From the NCBI RefSeq assembly GCF_002886255.1, contig NZ_KZ614149.1:248001-312000 (forward strand): 64,000 bases of DNA, written 5' to 3'. Origin of the DNA: Alteribacillus bidgolensis. GTDB taxonomy: Bacteria; Bacillota; Bacilli; Bacillales; Marinococcaceae. Positions 50,362-59,920 of this stretch are shown piece by piece. The notes under the pieces are model-generated. The model saw only the letters and a program-made list of their open reading frames with translations, made no database searches and was not told where the DNA came from. Position 1 is the first letter of the stretch; each line of letters starts with the position of its first letter. Position numbers and translations under genes: made by a program.

Positions 50362-52713
50362 ATGAATTTGGTCGGAAGTGATGCCTTGGTAAAAAATAAA
50401 ATAATGCTTTTAGCAGGTCCAATCGCTGCAGCAAGCCTCTCATTAACCGAATTTTCAGCAGGGGCTCTTGTGTTTGCGGTATTCGTATTGATATTATACG
50501 TAAGACTGTTAAACATGAAAGTGATAACAATGTTAGGGATGTTAAGTATATTTATTTTTCTAAGAACGGAAAGCGTTGTTCTTTCAAATGTCTCTACGCT
50601 GATAGGTGACGAAATAGTTGTAAATGGAATGGTAACAGATGGGCCGTATCGCAATGGAAATCGAGCTCAACTTCATTTAAAAGTAAATAAAAAAGAGAAT
50701 CTTCTTGTCCGTGTTGCTCTTCATCAGCATTCAGACATTCGTTTGCTTCGTACAATCTCTCCTGGTATAAACTGCTCAGCAAAAGGAAAACTTGTCTCTC
50801 CCATCCCCTCTGTTAATTTTCAAGCTTTTGACTATTCTCAGTATCTAAAAACGAAGCGAATTCACTGGTTATTTGAAACAACTCTATCCGATATAACCTG
50901 TGGAAAACCTGTTTTTAATCCTATTTATTTAATGAAAAAGTGGCGTCATTCAGGGCTTCAATGGATAAATGATTATTTTCCTTCGGATTTAAGAGGAATT
51001 GCAGGCGCCTTAATTTTTGGGGATCGTCACATGTTAGACCCCAACATAGAACAAGCATATCAGAAACTTGGCCTCATTCATTTGCTTGCAGTTTCAGGTT
51101 TGCATGTCGGACTGATTTCAGGTGTTTTGTATTATGGATTTCTTCGGATGGGCGTATCTAAACAAATGACAGAATCCCTTTTACTTTTATTTCTCCCTGT
51201 TTATATCATTGCAGCTGGTGCTTCTCCTTCCGTAATAAGAGCAGCTTCTATGGTAATGCTCTTTATTTTATTAAAAAAAGTCAACCAGCGGGGTAAAGCC
51301 ATCGATCTGCTTGTTTATTTAGTAATCGGTTATATTTTTTTGAATCCATACTATTTATTACATATTGGATTTCAATTATCTTTTATAGTAAGTGGAGCAC
51401 TGCTTTTATCAGCGTCTATTATTAAAAAAACAAATACGTTCTTTATGAGTTTGATTGTAACTTTTGTGGCACAAACGGCTGCATTACCAGTAATATTATT
51501 TCATTTTCATGAATTTTCTTTATTGAGTTTTGTGCTAAACTTCTTTTTTGTTCCCTTTATTTCGTTTATTGTTTTACCTTCTAATTTCCTTATTTTTGCA
51601 AGCTCTATTTTTCTCCCGTCTTATACCACTTATATATCCATTCCTTTAGAATTTACAGTCCATTTGGCTCACCAATTTTTACTAGCAGTCAGCTCTTGGA
51701 ATGGATTACAGATTATTTTTGGAAAACCTTCAATCTTTATATTGAGCTGTCTTTCTCTTTCTTTATTCTGGATGTTTTATGAGCTAGATACATTAGGGTT
51801 TCATAAGAAAGTGTTATGGCCGGCTTTGATAGTAATTATCGTATTATGTATGCAATGCTTTTACCCTTACGTTTATAAAAATGGATATGTGACCATTCTG
51901 GATGTTGGACAAGGTGATAGTATTTTAATTGAACTGCCTTACAGAAAAGGGGTGTACTTAATTGATGCAGGCGGTACGCTTCAATTTCCTAAAAAAGATT
52001 GGGAAAAAAGTGATAAACCATATGATCCTGGAGAAAGTATAGTTGTCCCCTATTTAAAATCGAAAGGTATAAGTACTCTCGATAAGATGATTATAACCCA
52101 TAGCCACATCGATCATTATGGCGGAGCGTTTGCAGCATCTGAAGAATTAAAAGTACGACAAATTTTGTATGGAAAAGGCAGTGATTTTAACCAAGAGGAA
52201 TTAGATTTTTTAACATTTGTGCAACATAAGCGTATCCCTATAAAATTTGTAAAAAATGGAAACTATTGGAAAGAGGGAAAGGCTCAGTTTCAAGTGCTGC
52301 TGCCCGAAGGAAATGAAGAGACAGGAAATGAACGGTCCATCGTAATAAGGGCTGTTATTGGTGGAGTTACTTGGTTATTTACAGGTGATTTAGAAAAGGA
52401 AGGAGAGCAGGCTTTGTTAAAAAAATACCCCAAACTTCAAGCGGATATACTAAAAATTGGACATCACGGCAGTAATACGTCGACAACCGAACCTTTTATT
52501 AACCAATTACAAAGTAAAATGGCATTTATTTCTGCTGGCAGGTGTAATCAATTTGGGCATCCTCATAAAGAAACGCTGGAAACATTAGAAGAATTTGGAT
52601 TAAACGTGTTTCGTACGGATACACAAGGTGCTGTCCGAGTGACTTTACAAAACGACCGCCTTCTTGAGATAGAACAAGCACTCAGCCATCCATTAGAAGT
52701 ATCGTGTGAATAA
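50362..52713 (+). CDS. comEC: Competence DNA channel ComEC
   Basis: ComEC forms the membrane channel that carries single-stranded DNA into the cell. The 783-residue protein has an N-terminal OB-like domain after two membrane helices. The Competence domain follows, with about eight helices (HLLAVSGLHVGLISGVLYYG near 235). A C-terminal metallo-beta-lactamase domain carries THSHIDHYGG near 577 and later GDLEKEGE and IGHHGSNTS. No ribosome site precedes the first ATG, and a GACGGG/CCCGTC hairpin (50318-50349) lies twelve bases upstream. A TTG at 50386 after GGAAGTGAT is the other likely start. Confidence 0.94.
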   Translation: MNLVGSDALVKNKIMLLAGPIAAASLSLTEFSAGALVFAVFVLILYVRLLNMKVITMLGMLSIFIFLRTESVVLSNVSTLIGDEIVVNGMVTDGPYRNGNRAQLHLKVNKKENLLVRVALHQHSDIRLLRTISPGINCSAKGKLVSPIPSVNFQAFDYSQYLKTKRIHWLFETTLSDITCGKPVFNPIYLMKKWRHSGLQWINDYFPSDLRGIAGALIFGDRHMLDPNIEQAYQKLGLIHLLAVSGLHVGLISGVLYYGFLRMGVSKQMTESLLLLFLPVYIIAAGASPSVIRAASMVMLFILLKKVNQRGKAIDLLVYLVIGYIFLNPYYLLHIGFQLSFIVSGALLLSASIIKKTNTFFMSLIVTFVAQTAALPVILFHFHEFSLLSFVLNFFFVPFISFIVLPSNFLIFASSIFLPSYTTYISIPLEFTVHLAHQFLLAVSSWNGLQIIFGKPSIFILSCLSLSLFWMFYELDTLGFHKKVLWPALIVIIVLCMQCFYPYVYKNGYVTILDVGQGDSILIELPYRKGVYLIDAGGTLQFPKKDWEKSDKPYDPGESIVVPYLKSKGISTLDKMIITHSHIDHYGGAFAASEELKVRQILYGKGSDFNQEELDFLTFVQHKRIPIKFVKNGNYWKEGKAQFQVLLPEGNEETGNERSIVIRAVIGGVTWLFTGDLEKEGEQALLKKYPKLQADILKIGHHGSNTSTTEPFINQLQSKMAFISAGRCNQFGHPHKETLETLEEFGLNVFRTDTQGAVRVTLQNDRLLEIEQALSHPLEVSCE

Positions 52714-52717
52714 ATTG

Positions 52718-52753
52718 AACAAAACCTTGTTTCTTGTAACAAGGTTTTGTTTT
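52718..52753 (+). terminator. Terminator after comEC
   Basis: AACAAAACCTTGTT and AACAAGGTTTTGTT form a perfect 14-bp stem with a 6-base loop, followed by TTTAC. Confidence 0.9.
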
Positions 52754-52850
52754 ACTATAGGAAATGTTTAACTTTGTTAACGGATCAAAGTTATAAGAAA
52801 AACTATGACTTCCGCCATTTGGACTTGGCGGTAAGCCAAGTTTTTCTAAT
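52753..52850 (+). repeat. Hairpin repeat, copy 3
   Basis: Shares the whole frame with copies at 34674 (minus) and 59921. Hairpin A: CCGCC 52812-52816 with GGCGG 52827-52831. Hairpin B: ACTTGGC 52823-52829 with GCCAAGT 52835-52841, then TTTTTCTAAT. The two cannot form together. It lies between comEC and yqzM. Confidence 0.88.
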
Positions 52851-52860
52851 GTAATGCTGA

Positions 52861-52998
52861 TTAAAATTTACTAGCAACATCCACTACTGTAGCAACGATG
52901 AAAATTAACGAAAAGAATACAAAGGATGCTATAAAGGCAACCACGGAGTCATTAAAATCATTCCGTTTACTTTGTACGTCCTTTTCAAACTGATTCAC
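52861..52998 (-). CDS. yqzM: YqzM-like small membrane protein
   Basis: A 45-residue protein, NQFEKDVQSKRNDFNDSVVAF then one hydrophobic segment at about 20-40. It matches B. subtilis YqzM in size, sequence and position between comEC and holA. Function unknown. The GTG at 52998 after AAGGAGGG is the start; the frame is open further upstream but with no ribosome site. Confidence 0.88.
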   Translation of the reverse strand: MNQFEKDVQSKRNDFNDSVVAFIASFVFFSLIFIVATVVDVASKF

Positions 52999-53367
52999 AA
53001 TGAATCCCTCCTTGCTAGTGCACTCTTTTCCTAGTATAAGACAAGCTTCTGCAAAAATCCATAATGACTTAAAAAATCTTATATTACTTGATAAAAAGCA
53101 GCAGGAGGACATTGGCCTTGCTGTAAAGAGTTGTCACCTATAAGCATGGCTAACATAGGATATCCTAAAAGAGAAAAGATGAACATCGTTGATGAGAAGG
53201 GTTCCTAGGCCTTTTTATCAACGTTTATCATAAATGGAAAGTGCTGAAAAAAGCACTTTCCTTTTCTCCATGATTGTACCTCTTTAGAATCATCATTGCG
53301 AAATACAACCGTAATGGATACGATAGAGAAAGAAAACAATTAGTATGATAAATGGAGTGCGGATCAT
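52999..53367. other. Intergenic region with paired segments and orphan terminator
   Basis: Three hundred and seventy bases between divergent yqzM and holA. CGTTGAT (53187-53193) pairs with ATCAACG (53217-53223) around an inner AAGG/CCTT pair. A further hairpin GGAAAGTGCT/AGCACTTTCC (53236-53261) is followed by TTTTC, a terminator with no gene before it. This could be the end of an unrecognised small RNA. Confidence 0.5.
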
Positions 53368-54402
53368 ATGGATTATATGCAGCTTTCTAAAGATATAGAA
53401 CAACAAGGAGTTAAACCAGTATACTTATTATATGGTAAGGAAGATTTTTTCATTAAAGATATTACGGAAAAAATTGTTTCTTCTATTTTAACCGAAGAGG
53501 AAAGAGATTTTAATTATTCGATTTATGATATGAAAGAAGTACCTGTAGAGGCAGCAGTAGAAGAAGGAGAAACATTGCCGTTTTTTGGAGAAAAAAGAGT
53601 GATTCTTTTAAGAAACTGTTATTTTTTAACGGGTGTTAAAGATAAAGAAAAAATAGAGCACCATTTACCCACTTTTGAAAAATACCTGGACAACCCTCCG
53701 AATGAAACAATTATGATCGTGTCGGTATCATATGAAAAATTGGATGAACGAAAAAAAATCGTGAAGAAACTTAAAAAGCAAGGAATGGTATTAGATGCTG
53801 CTCCGTACGATGAAGCTAAAATGTTTCAATGGATAGATACATATACTAGGGATAATCAACTTTATCTTACACGCGACGCCAAAGAATTATTGGTACAGTT
53901 AGCGGGAAAAGAGATGATGATGCTTGCTTCAGAGATGGATAAACTTTCCTTATATGTAACAGAATCAAATGAAATAACTGTCGATATTGTTGAAAAATTA
54001 GTCGCAAGAACGCTTGAGGATAATGTATTTGAATTAGTGGACCATGTCGTACAAGGCCGTTCAGAAAAAGCCCTTCGTATATATTTTGATTTATTGAAGC
54101 AAAACGAAGAACCGATCAAAATTTTAATGCTGCTTGCTAGACAGTTTCGCATGATTTTGCAAGTCAAACAATTAAAACAGCGAGGTTATTCACGACAAAA
54201 AATGGCATCTCAACTAAAGGTTCACCCCTTTGCTGTAAAAGTAGCTGAGGGGCAAATAAAAAATTTTGACGATATTGCGATTAAAAACATTTTAAAAGAG
54301 CTGGCTGAAGCAGATTATGAAATGAAAACGGGAAAAATGGATAAATCTCTTCGGGTAGAATTAGGTATAGTAAAAATAGCGGGCTTTCATAATAAATTAT
54401 AA
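53368..54402 (+). CDS. holA: DNA polymerase III subunit delta
   Basis: HolA (YqeN) opens the sliding clamp in the clamp loader. The 344-residue protein has the N-terminal KPVYLLYGKEDFFIKD, FGEKRVILLRNC near 75, and the C-terminal helical collar beginning KILMLLARQFRMI near 250, ending KMDKSLRVELGIVK. It is monocistronic here with a shared terminator. Confidence 0.95.
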   Translation: MDYMQLSKDIEQQGVKPVYLLYGKEDFFIKDITEKIVSSILTEEERDFNYSIYDMKEVPVEAAVEEGETLPFFGEKRVILLRNCYFLTGVKDKEKIEHHLPTFEKYLDNPPNETIMIVSVSYEKLDERKKIVKKLKKQGMVLDAAPYDEAKMFQWIDTYTRDNQLYLTRDAKELLVQLAGKEMMMLASEMDKLSLYVTESNEITVDIVEKLVARTLEDNVFELVDHVVQGRSEKALRIYFDLLKQNEEPIKILMLLARQFRMILQVKQLKQRGYSRQKMASQLKVHPFAVKVAEGQIKNFDDIAIKNILKELAEADYEMKTGKMDKSLRVELGIVKIAGFHNKL

Positions 54403-54404
54403 AC

Positions 54405-54433
54405 AAAAAACGACTCTTTTGGAGTCGTTTTGT
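54405..54433. terminator. Bidirectional terminator between holA and rpsT
   Basis: AAACGACTC and GGAGTCGTTT form a 9-bp stem with loop TTTT, flanked by A-run and TTGTTT. Confidence 0.9.
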
Positions 54434-54436
54434 TTC

Positions 54437-54703
54437 TTATTGAGCAAGTTTATTTAATCGTTGCTGCATGTCGGATTTTGTACGCGCTGCTGCGTTTTTG
54501 TGAATCATCTTTTTATCAGCTGCTTTATCAACTTTTTTTGTAGCAAGTTGGAAAAGCTCTTTGGCACCTTCCAAATCTTTATTGTCGGCTTTTTTATTAA
54601 ATTCCTTAACCGCCGAACGCATTGATGTTTTAAACGCTTGATGTTTCACGCGTCGGTTTTCGTTTGTAATTACACGTTTCTTAGCAGATTTAATGTTTGC
54701 CAT
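54437..54703 (-). CDS. rpsT: 30S ribosomal protein S20
   Basis: An 88-residue basic helical ribosomal protein: MANIKSAKKRVITNENRRVK at the start, a lysine-rich middle, and HKNAAARTKSDMQQRLNKL at the end. The ATG at 54703 follows AAGGAGG; the open frame upstream is ignored. Confidence 0.97.
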   Translation of the reverse strand: MANIKSAKKRVITNENRRVKHQAFKTSMRSAVKEFNKKADNKDLEGAKELFQLATKKVDKAADKKMIHKNAAARTKSDMQQRLNKLAQ

Positions 54704-54864
54704 ATTTGTCACCTCCTTGTAGTGTTCCATTAATCTTATAGACCAATGTGAACTCAAGAGGATTCTAACAAAAAACACTTAGGGGCGCAAGATAAGAATA
54801 AATTGAGAAACCTTTCCCATACTAAGAATTAAACGACAAAGAGTGGTGCAAGAAAGCGGGTGCA

Positions 54865-55980
54865 ATGATGGGAAAACAATTAGATTTGTCAGCTTTTTCT
54901 GTCCGTACAGATTTGGCTATTGAAGAAAAAGAATTATTAGAAGAAAAAGAACTGCAGGGGACTCCTAAAAAAACAGATAACGGTATTTGGATTCAAGAGA
55001 AAGAGGAAAATGAGGTTAAAATTACGCGAGTGAAAATAAAAGAAGCTGGAGCAAAACAAACTGGTAAAAAGCCAGGAGAATATTTAACTTTTGAAGCGCA
55101 AGGTATAAGAAAACAAGATACAGAACTTCAACAAAAAGTAGAAGAAATTTTCGCTCGGGAATTTTCTGCCTTTATGGATCAGTTAAATATTTCAAAAGAT
55201 GCTTCTTGTCTCGTAACCGGGCTTGGAAATTGGAACGTTACGCCAGACGCTCTTGGACCGATGGTAGTAGATAAACTTGTCATTACTAGACATTTATTTA
55301 AAGAAGCACCTGAACACGTTGAAGATGGCTTTCGGCCGGTAAGTGCATTTGCACCTGGAGTGATGGGCATGACAGGTGTAGAAACGAGTGATATTATTTC
55401 GGCTGTTATAGACAAAACAAAACCAGATTTTATCATTGCAATAGATGCTTTGGCTTCACGATCAATAGAACGAGTAAACACAACAATCCAAATTTCTGAT
55501 ACAGGAATTCATCCGGGCTCAGGAGTAGGTAATAAAAGAAAAGAATTAAGTAATGAAACTCTCGGGATACCGGTTATTGCCATTGGTATACCAACAGTGG
55601 TAGATGCTGTCTCTATCACTAGTGATACTATTGATTTCATATTAAAACACTTAGGAAAAGAGATGAATACAGAAGATACTGCAGGAAGAGCATTAACCCC
55701 TGCGGGAATGACATTCGGGGAGAAAAGAGAATTAACGGATGAAGATTTACCCGAAGAAAAAGAGAGAAAAGCTATGCTTGGTATGATCGGAGGATTAGAG
55801 GATATAGAAAAACGCCAGTTAATTCAAGAAGTACTTGCTCCATTAGGACATAATTTGATGGTAACACCTAAGGAAGTCGATGTATTTATGCGTGATATGG
55901 CAAATGTTATATCAGAAGGGCTTAATGCTGCTCTTCATGGGAGTATTTCACAAAATAGTACAGGTACGTATACAAAATAG
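54865..55980 (+). CDS. gpr: Spore germination protease GPR
   Basis: GPR degrades small acid-soluble spore proteins at germination. The 371-residue precursor has the family's LSAFSVRTDLAIEEKE start, with the pro-peptide cut expected near residue 15. The core includes LVTGLGNWNVTPDALGP near 115, RPVSAFAPGVMGMTGVETSD near 155 and IAIDALASRSIERVNTTIQISDTGIHPGSGVGN near 190, and PLGHNLMVTPKEVD comes near the end. These contain the acidic residues proposed as catalytic for peptidase family A25. The start is ATG 54865 or 54868. Confidence 0.97.
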   Translation: MMGKQLDLSAFSVRTDLAIEEKELLEEKELQGTPKKTDNGIWIQEKEENEVKITRVKIKEAGAKQTGKKPGEYLTFEAQGIRKQDTELQQKVEEIFAREFSAFMDQLNISKDASCLVTGLGNWNVTPDALGPMVVDKLVITRHLFKEAPEHVEDGFRPVSAFAPGVMGMTGVETSDIISAVIDKTKPDFIIAIDALASRSIERVNTTIQISDTGIHPGSGVGNKRKELSNETLGIPVIAIGIPTVVDAVSITSDTIDFILKHLGKEMNTEDTAGRALTPAGMTFGEKRELTDEDLPEEKERKAMLGMIGGLEDIEKRQLIQEVLAPLGHNLMVTPKEVDVFMRDMANVISEGLNAALHGSISQNSTGTYTK

Positions 55981-56045
55981 AAAGCTGCTTTATTTCGCGC
56001 ATGTTGGTTCGGCAGATAGAATTCAATAAAATGATGTCATTGCTT

Positions 56046-56075
56046 AAAAAACTCGCCAATCGGCGAGTTTTTTAA
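56046..56075 (+). terminator. Terminator after gpr
   Basis: AAAAAACTCGCC and GGCGAGTTTTTT form a 12-bp stem with a 4-base loop. Confidence 0.92.
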
Positions 56076-56202
56076 TTGTAATACAACAGTTTTCGCCAGA
56101 AATACTTGTCAAAAAAAACCGAGTGTTTTGTTCCTTCTTATTTGCACCTTACAGGTTCTAATCTAGCAGGTGGAACTCATAGATTAGAGCAAGGAGGAAG
56201 GA

Positions 56203-57363
56203 ATGATGACCCCTAATTTTAAGAAAAAAAATGTAAGCTTAAATAGGACAAGTTTTAAACAAATTATCATTGCATGTTTAACCGGATACTTATTTATTAT
56301 GTTTTTAGTAGCTGTTTTAACTTCTGTGGAACAAGACAAATATTTTTCTTCCCGTAATCTACATGCTTGGAGTTCTCATGTTCAAAACGAACTTTTAGCT
56401 GCTTTTTTTATCTATGAAAATCGTTATTTTTTAAATGCAGATGAAATAACAAATCCGGCAGTATCTAGTATGGTGTTTGAATTTGTTACACGGCTTGATA
56501 TAAAAGACCCTAGAACTTTACTTGGACAAGAACTGCCGGGGTTTGCTTCGTTTGACGGTAAAATAATAGTCGCAGGGGATGGTACTGATTTTACAAATAT
56601 GCCGGTCGAATCTGCTCCGCCTATGGAAGTGCTGATGGAAGAAAGAGAAGCAACTTCAAAAAGGCTCGAAATTGCTGAAGAAACAGAAGATAGTCCAAAT
56701 CAGGAAGCAGCAGGGGAAAATCCTATTGCTCATATTATTCATTCACACAGCAGAGAGTCATATTTACCTGAATTAGAAGAAGGAACAGAAGTAGCTTTTC
56801 ATCCGGAGGTTAATATTACACTCGTAGGCGAACGCCTTGGAAAAGAACTTGAAAAACGAGGAATCAGTACACAAGTGAATAAAACGGATATTGAACAGAA
56901 ACTTCATGAGAATGGATGGGATTTTCCACAATCATATGATGTTTCAAGAGAAGTTTTACAAGAAGCTATTTCTCAAAACGAGGAGTTAGAGCTTTTCTTT
57001 GATCTTCATCGTGACTCTCAAACACGTGATGTCACAACAGTAACAATTAATGGTGAAACGTTAGCAAGGACAATGTTTGTTATAGGCGAAAATAACCCTG
57101 ATTATGAGAAAAATTTGGAAATGGCTACGGATCTTCATAATAAATTAGAAGAAAATTATCCAGGTTTAAGCAGAGGGGTTATAACAAAAGGCGGGAGCGG
57201 ATCCAATGGCCGTTATAATCAGGATCTTTCCGAAAACTCCGTTCTAGTAGAGATGGGCGGAATGGAGAATAATTTAGAAGAGACATATCGAACAACAGAA
57301 ATATTGGCTGAAGTAATAAGTGAGCAGTATTTTGAAGCAGAATCCGTGGAGGGAGAGGAGTAA
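56203..57363 (+). CDS. spoIIP: Stage II sporulation protein P
   Basis: SpoIIP is a membrane-anchored amidase and endopeptidase that, with SpoIID and SpoIIM, thins septal peptidoglycan during engulfment. The 386-residue protein has one anchor at about residues 22-42. An acidic linker (140-170) follows, then the catalytic domain with HSHSRESYLPE near 183, the zinc residues in DLHRDS near 267, and the glutamate in ENSVLVEMGGMENN near 348. AAGGAGGAAGG precedes the ATG. yqxA begins one base after its stop. Confidence 0.95.
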   Translation: MMTPNFKKKNVSLNRTSFKQIIIACLTGYLFIMFLVAVLTSVEQDKYFSSRNLHAWSSHVQNELLAAFFIYENRYFLNADEITNPAVSSMVFEFVTRLDIKDPRTLLGQELPGFASFDGKIIVAGDGTDFTNMPVESAPPMEVLMEEREATSKRLEIAEETEDSPNQEAAGENPIAHIIHSHSRESYLPELEEGTEVAFHPEVNITLVGERLGKELEKRGISTQVNKTDIEQKLHENGWDFPQSYDVSREVLQEAISQNEELELFFDLHRDSQTRDVTTVTINGETLARTMFVIGENNPDYEKNLEMATDLHNKLEENYPGLSRGVITKGGSGSNGRYNQDLSENSVLVEMGGMENNLEETYRTTEILAEVISEQYFEAESVEGEE

Positions 57364-57364
57364 A

Positions 57365-57655
57365 GTGCGGTTCGTAACGATTATGTTAGGTGCAGGTTTA
57401 CTCTTTATGTCCGGAATCATTACCGGTTATCATTATGCACAAAGTCATTGGCTGGATGCAAAAGGGGTTTCAGATTTAGTTGAAGAAGAACAGCAAGTAA
57501 TGGGTGTAGAGAAAGAAGGGCAAGAAAATAGTGACGACCTTGCTTCTGATCTATTAAAGAAGCAAGCGGGCATCAAAGAAAAAGGAGCCGAAAATATATT
57601 TTCCAATATTGGACAGTCTCTTGACGTTTTCAATCCATCTTCCAATGGTAACTAA
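57365..57655 (+). CDS. yqxA: YqxA-like protein (DUF3679)
   Basis: A 96-residue protein with an N-terminal membrane segment (about residues 4-22) and an acidic, mostly helical remainder. It fits the DUF3679/YqxA family that follows spoIIP in Bacillus, function unknown. The GTG at 57365 follows GGAGAGGAG at six bases; the open frame before it lies inside spoIIP. Confidence 0.8.
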   Translation: MRFVTIMLGAGLLFMSGIITGYHYAQSHWLDAKGVSDLVEEEQQVMGVEKEGQENSDDLASDLLKKQAGIKEKGAENIFSNIGQSLDVFNPSSNGN

Positions 57656-57734
57656 AGCCAGTCTTTTGGTATTATGGTAAATATTGAAGAACCCTTGCTC
57701 CATTGATATAATAGTCGTTAGTGCTTTAGTGCGG

Positions 57735-57768
57735 AAATCGCTGTAGTATTCTCTACAGCGATTTATTC
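57735..57768 (+). terminator. Terminator after yqxA
   Basis: A perfect 12-bp stem, AAATCGCTGTAG and CTACAGCGATTT, with a 6-base loop, followed by ATTCAT (weak T-run). Confidence 0.7.
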
Positions 57769-57850
57769 ATAGTTTTTTACCGCTCAGCCAATAAGGTATC
57801 TTTTCCTCATCCATCCAAGGGATGAGCTTTAAAAGTACTTGCGTTTTTCT

Positions 57851-57913
57851 TAACCTGTAAAAGATAAACTACGTTTTCGTTATTAAGGTTGCCAAAAAGC
57901 CATGTTTTTCTAA
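57851..57913 (+). repeat. Hairpin repeat, degenerate copy before lepA
   Basis: TAACCTGTAAAAGATAAACTACG and GCCATGTTTTTCTAATAGG keep the order of the family, but the terminator-like stem is mostly lost. It ends at the lepA ribosome site. Confidence 0.45.
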
Positions 57914-57928
57914 TAGGAGTGAGTATGA

Positions 57929-59755
57929 ATGAACAATCGAGAAAGAAAAGAACGGCAAAGCAGGATTAGGAACTTTTCCATTATTGCCCATATCGACCAT
58001 GGCAAATCCACCCTGGCTGACCGGTTATTGGAATCTACTAGTGCATTAACGCAAAGAGAAATGAAAGATCAAATGCTTGATGCCATGGATTTAGAAAGAG
58101 AAAGAGGTATTACTATAAAATTAAATTCCGTTCAGCTGAAGCATAAACATACGGATGGAGAAGAATATATTTTTCATTTAATTGATACACCTGGACATGT
58201 AGATTTTTCATATGAAGTTTCAAGAAGTTTGGCTGCTTGTGAAGGAGCTCTTTTAATTGTAGATGCTGCCCAAGGTATTGAAGCGCAGACGCTGGCAAAT
58301 GTATATTTAGCTCTAGACAATGATCTTGAAATTATTCCGGTAATAAATAAAATTGATCTTCCAAGTGCTGAACCAGAACGAGTAAAACAAGAAATTGAAG
58401 ATGTAATTGGGTTAGATGCTTCAGATGCTGTACATGCTTCTGCAAAAAGCGGCATTGGAACAGAAGAAATTTTAAGTCAAATTGTCGAAAACATCCCTGC
58501 CCCCGCTGGAGATCCTGAAGCGCCGCTGCAAGCACTCATTTTTGATTCGCTTTATGATACATACCGAGGGGTTATTGCTTATATTAGGGTAAAAGAAGGG
58601 ACGATTAAAGCCGGTCAAAAAATAAAAATGATGGCAACAGATAAAGTATTTGAGGTTTCAGAAGTAGGGGTATTTACACCTAAGCCTGTTGCTTGTAATG
58701 AATTGACCGTAGGGGATGTTGGTTTTTTAACTGCATCGATAAAAAATGTAAGTGATTCACGTGTAGGGGATACCATCACGAGCGCCGATAAACCTGCAGA
58801 TAATCCCCTGCCTGGCTACAAAAAAATGAATCCGATGGTTTTCTGTGGAATGTATCCCGTTGATGCCAATGACTATAACTCATTGAGAGACGCGTTAGAA
58901 AGATTAGAATTAAATGACAGCTCTCTTCAATACGAAGCAGAAACATCCCAAGCTCTGGGTTTTGGCTTTCGCTGCGGGTTTTTAGGGCTCCTTCATATGG
59001 AAATATTGCAAGAAAGAATTGAACGAGAATATGGTATTGAATTAATCACGACAGCTCCAAGTGTTATATACAATGTGTATTTGACGGATGGGGAAATACT
59101 TGAAATCGATAATCCATCAAACATGCCTGACCCGCAAAAAACAGAATCAGTAGAAGAACCGTTCGTGAAAGCCACCGTGATGGTGCCAAACGACTTCGTA
59201 GGAGCTGTAATGGAGCTTTGTCAAAAAAAGCGCGGTGAGTTTGTAGACATGCAGTATATGGATGAAAATCGCGTTAATATCATTTACAATCTTCCTTTAA
59301 CAGAAATTGTATATGACTTTTTTGATCAGCTGAAATCAAACACAAAAGGCTATGCTTCATTTGATTATGAATTCATAGGCTACAAAGAATCTAATTTGGT
59401 CAAAATGGATATTTTATTAAACGGGGAAACAGTAGATGCCTTATCTGTCATTGTCCACAGAGACTCAGCTTATGAACGTGGAAAATCGATAGTTGAAAAA
59501 CTTAAAGAATTAATTCCACGTCAGCAATTTGAAGTTCCTGTTCAAGCGAGCATCGGACAAAAAATTATTGCGCGTTCTAACATTAAAGCTATCCGTAAAA
59601 ATGTATTATCCAAGTGTTATGGCGGGGATATTACAAGAAAAAGAAAGCTCCTCGAGAAGCAAAAAGAAGGAAAAAAGCGCATGAAAAGTGTAGGGAAAGT
59701 TGACATTCCCCAAGAAGCATTTATGTCTGTTCTTCGAATGGATAATGACGACTAA
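57929..59755 (+). CDS. lepA: Elongation factor 4 (LepA)
   Basis: LepA is a ribosome-bound GTPase linked to back-translocation and 30S assembly. The 608-residue protein has the GTPase motifs AHIDHGKST near residue 19, RGITIK near 55, DTPGHVDF near 82 and NKID near 136. It lacks EF-G domain IV and has the LepA C-terminal domain (GGDITRKRKLLEKQKEGKKRM near 570). AGGAGTGAG is upstream of the ATG at 57929. Confidence 0.98.
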   Translation: MNNRERKERQSRIRNFSIIAHIDHGKSTLADRLLESTSALTQREMKDQMLDAMDLERERGITIKLNSVQLKHKHTDGEEYIFHLIDTPGHVDFSYEVSRSLAACEGALLIVDAAQGIEAQTLANVYLALDNDLEIIPVINKIDLPSAEPERVKQEIEDVIGLDASDAVHASAKSGIGTEEILSQIVENIPAPAGDPEAPLQALIFDSLYDTYRGVIAYIRVKEGTIKAGQKIKMMATDKVFEVSEVGVFTPKPVACNELTVGDVGFLTASIKNVSDSRVGDTITSADKPADNPLPGYKKMNPMVFCGMYPVDANDYNSLRDALERLELNDSSLQYEAETSQALGFGFRCGFLGLLHMEILQERIEREYGIELITTAPSVIYNVYLTDGEILEIDNPSNMPDPQKTESVEEPFVKATVMVPNDFVGAVMELCQKKRGEFVDMQYMDENRVNIIYNLPLTEIVYDFFDQLKSNTKGYASFDYEFIGYKESNLVKMDILLNGETVDALSVIVHRDSAYERGKSIVEKLKELIPRQQFEVPVQASIGQKIIARSNIKAIRKNVLSKCYGGDITRKRKLLEKQKEGKKRMKSVGKVDIPQEAFMSVLRMDNDD

Positions 59756-59774
59756 TATGTCCAGTCTTCAAAGA

Positions 59775-59864
59775 AGAGGTTGTCTCATGCAGCGAGATTA
59801 CTGTTAAACTGGCAAATATTTTTAGGGCTCCAGTTGTTCTCGCTTAGGAGAGAACCTCTCTTTT
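59775..59864 (+). terminator. Long structured terminator after lepA
   Basis: AGAGGTTGTCTC and GGAGAGAACCTCT pair across about 60 bases that can fold further (AGCGAGA with TCTCGCT, ACTG with CAGT). CTTTTCA follows. Longer than a normal terminator. Confidence 0.6.
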
Positions 59865-59920
59865 CATGAACGGCTGAGACTAGTATATAATTCATTTATG
59901 CGATTAATTTGATGTTTTTT

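Larger units (their letters stand above)
57656..57928. other. Intergenic region between yqxA and lepA
   Basis: Contains a terminator (AAATCGCTGTAG with CTACAGCGATTT, 57735-57764), a -10-like GATATAAT near 57707-57712, and a worn copy of the hairpin repeat (about 57851-57913) that ends just before the lepA ribosome site. Confidence 0.65.
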
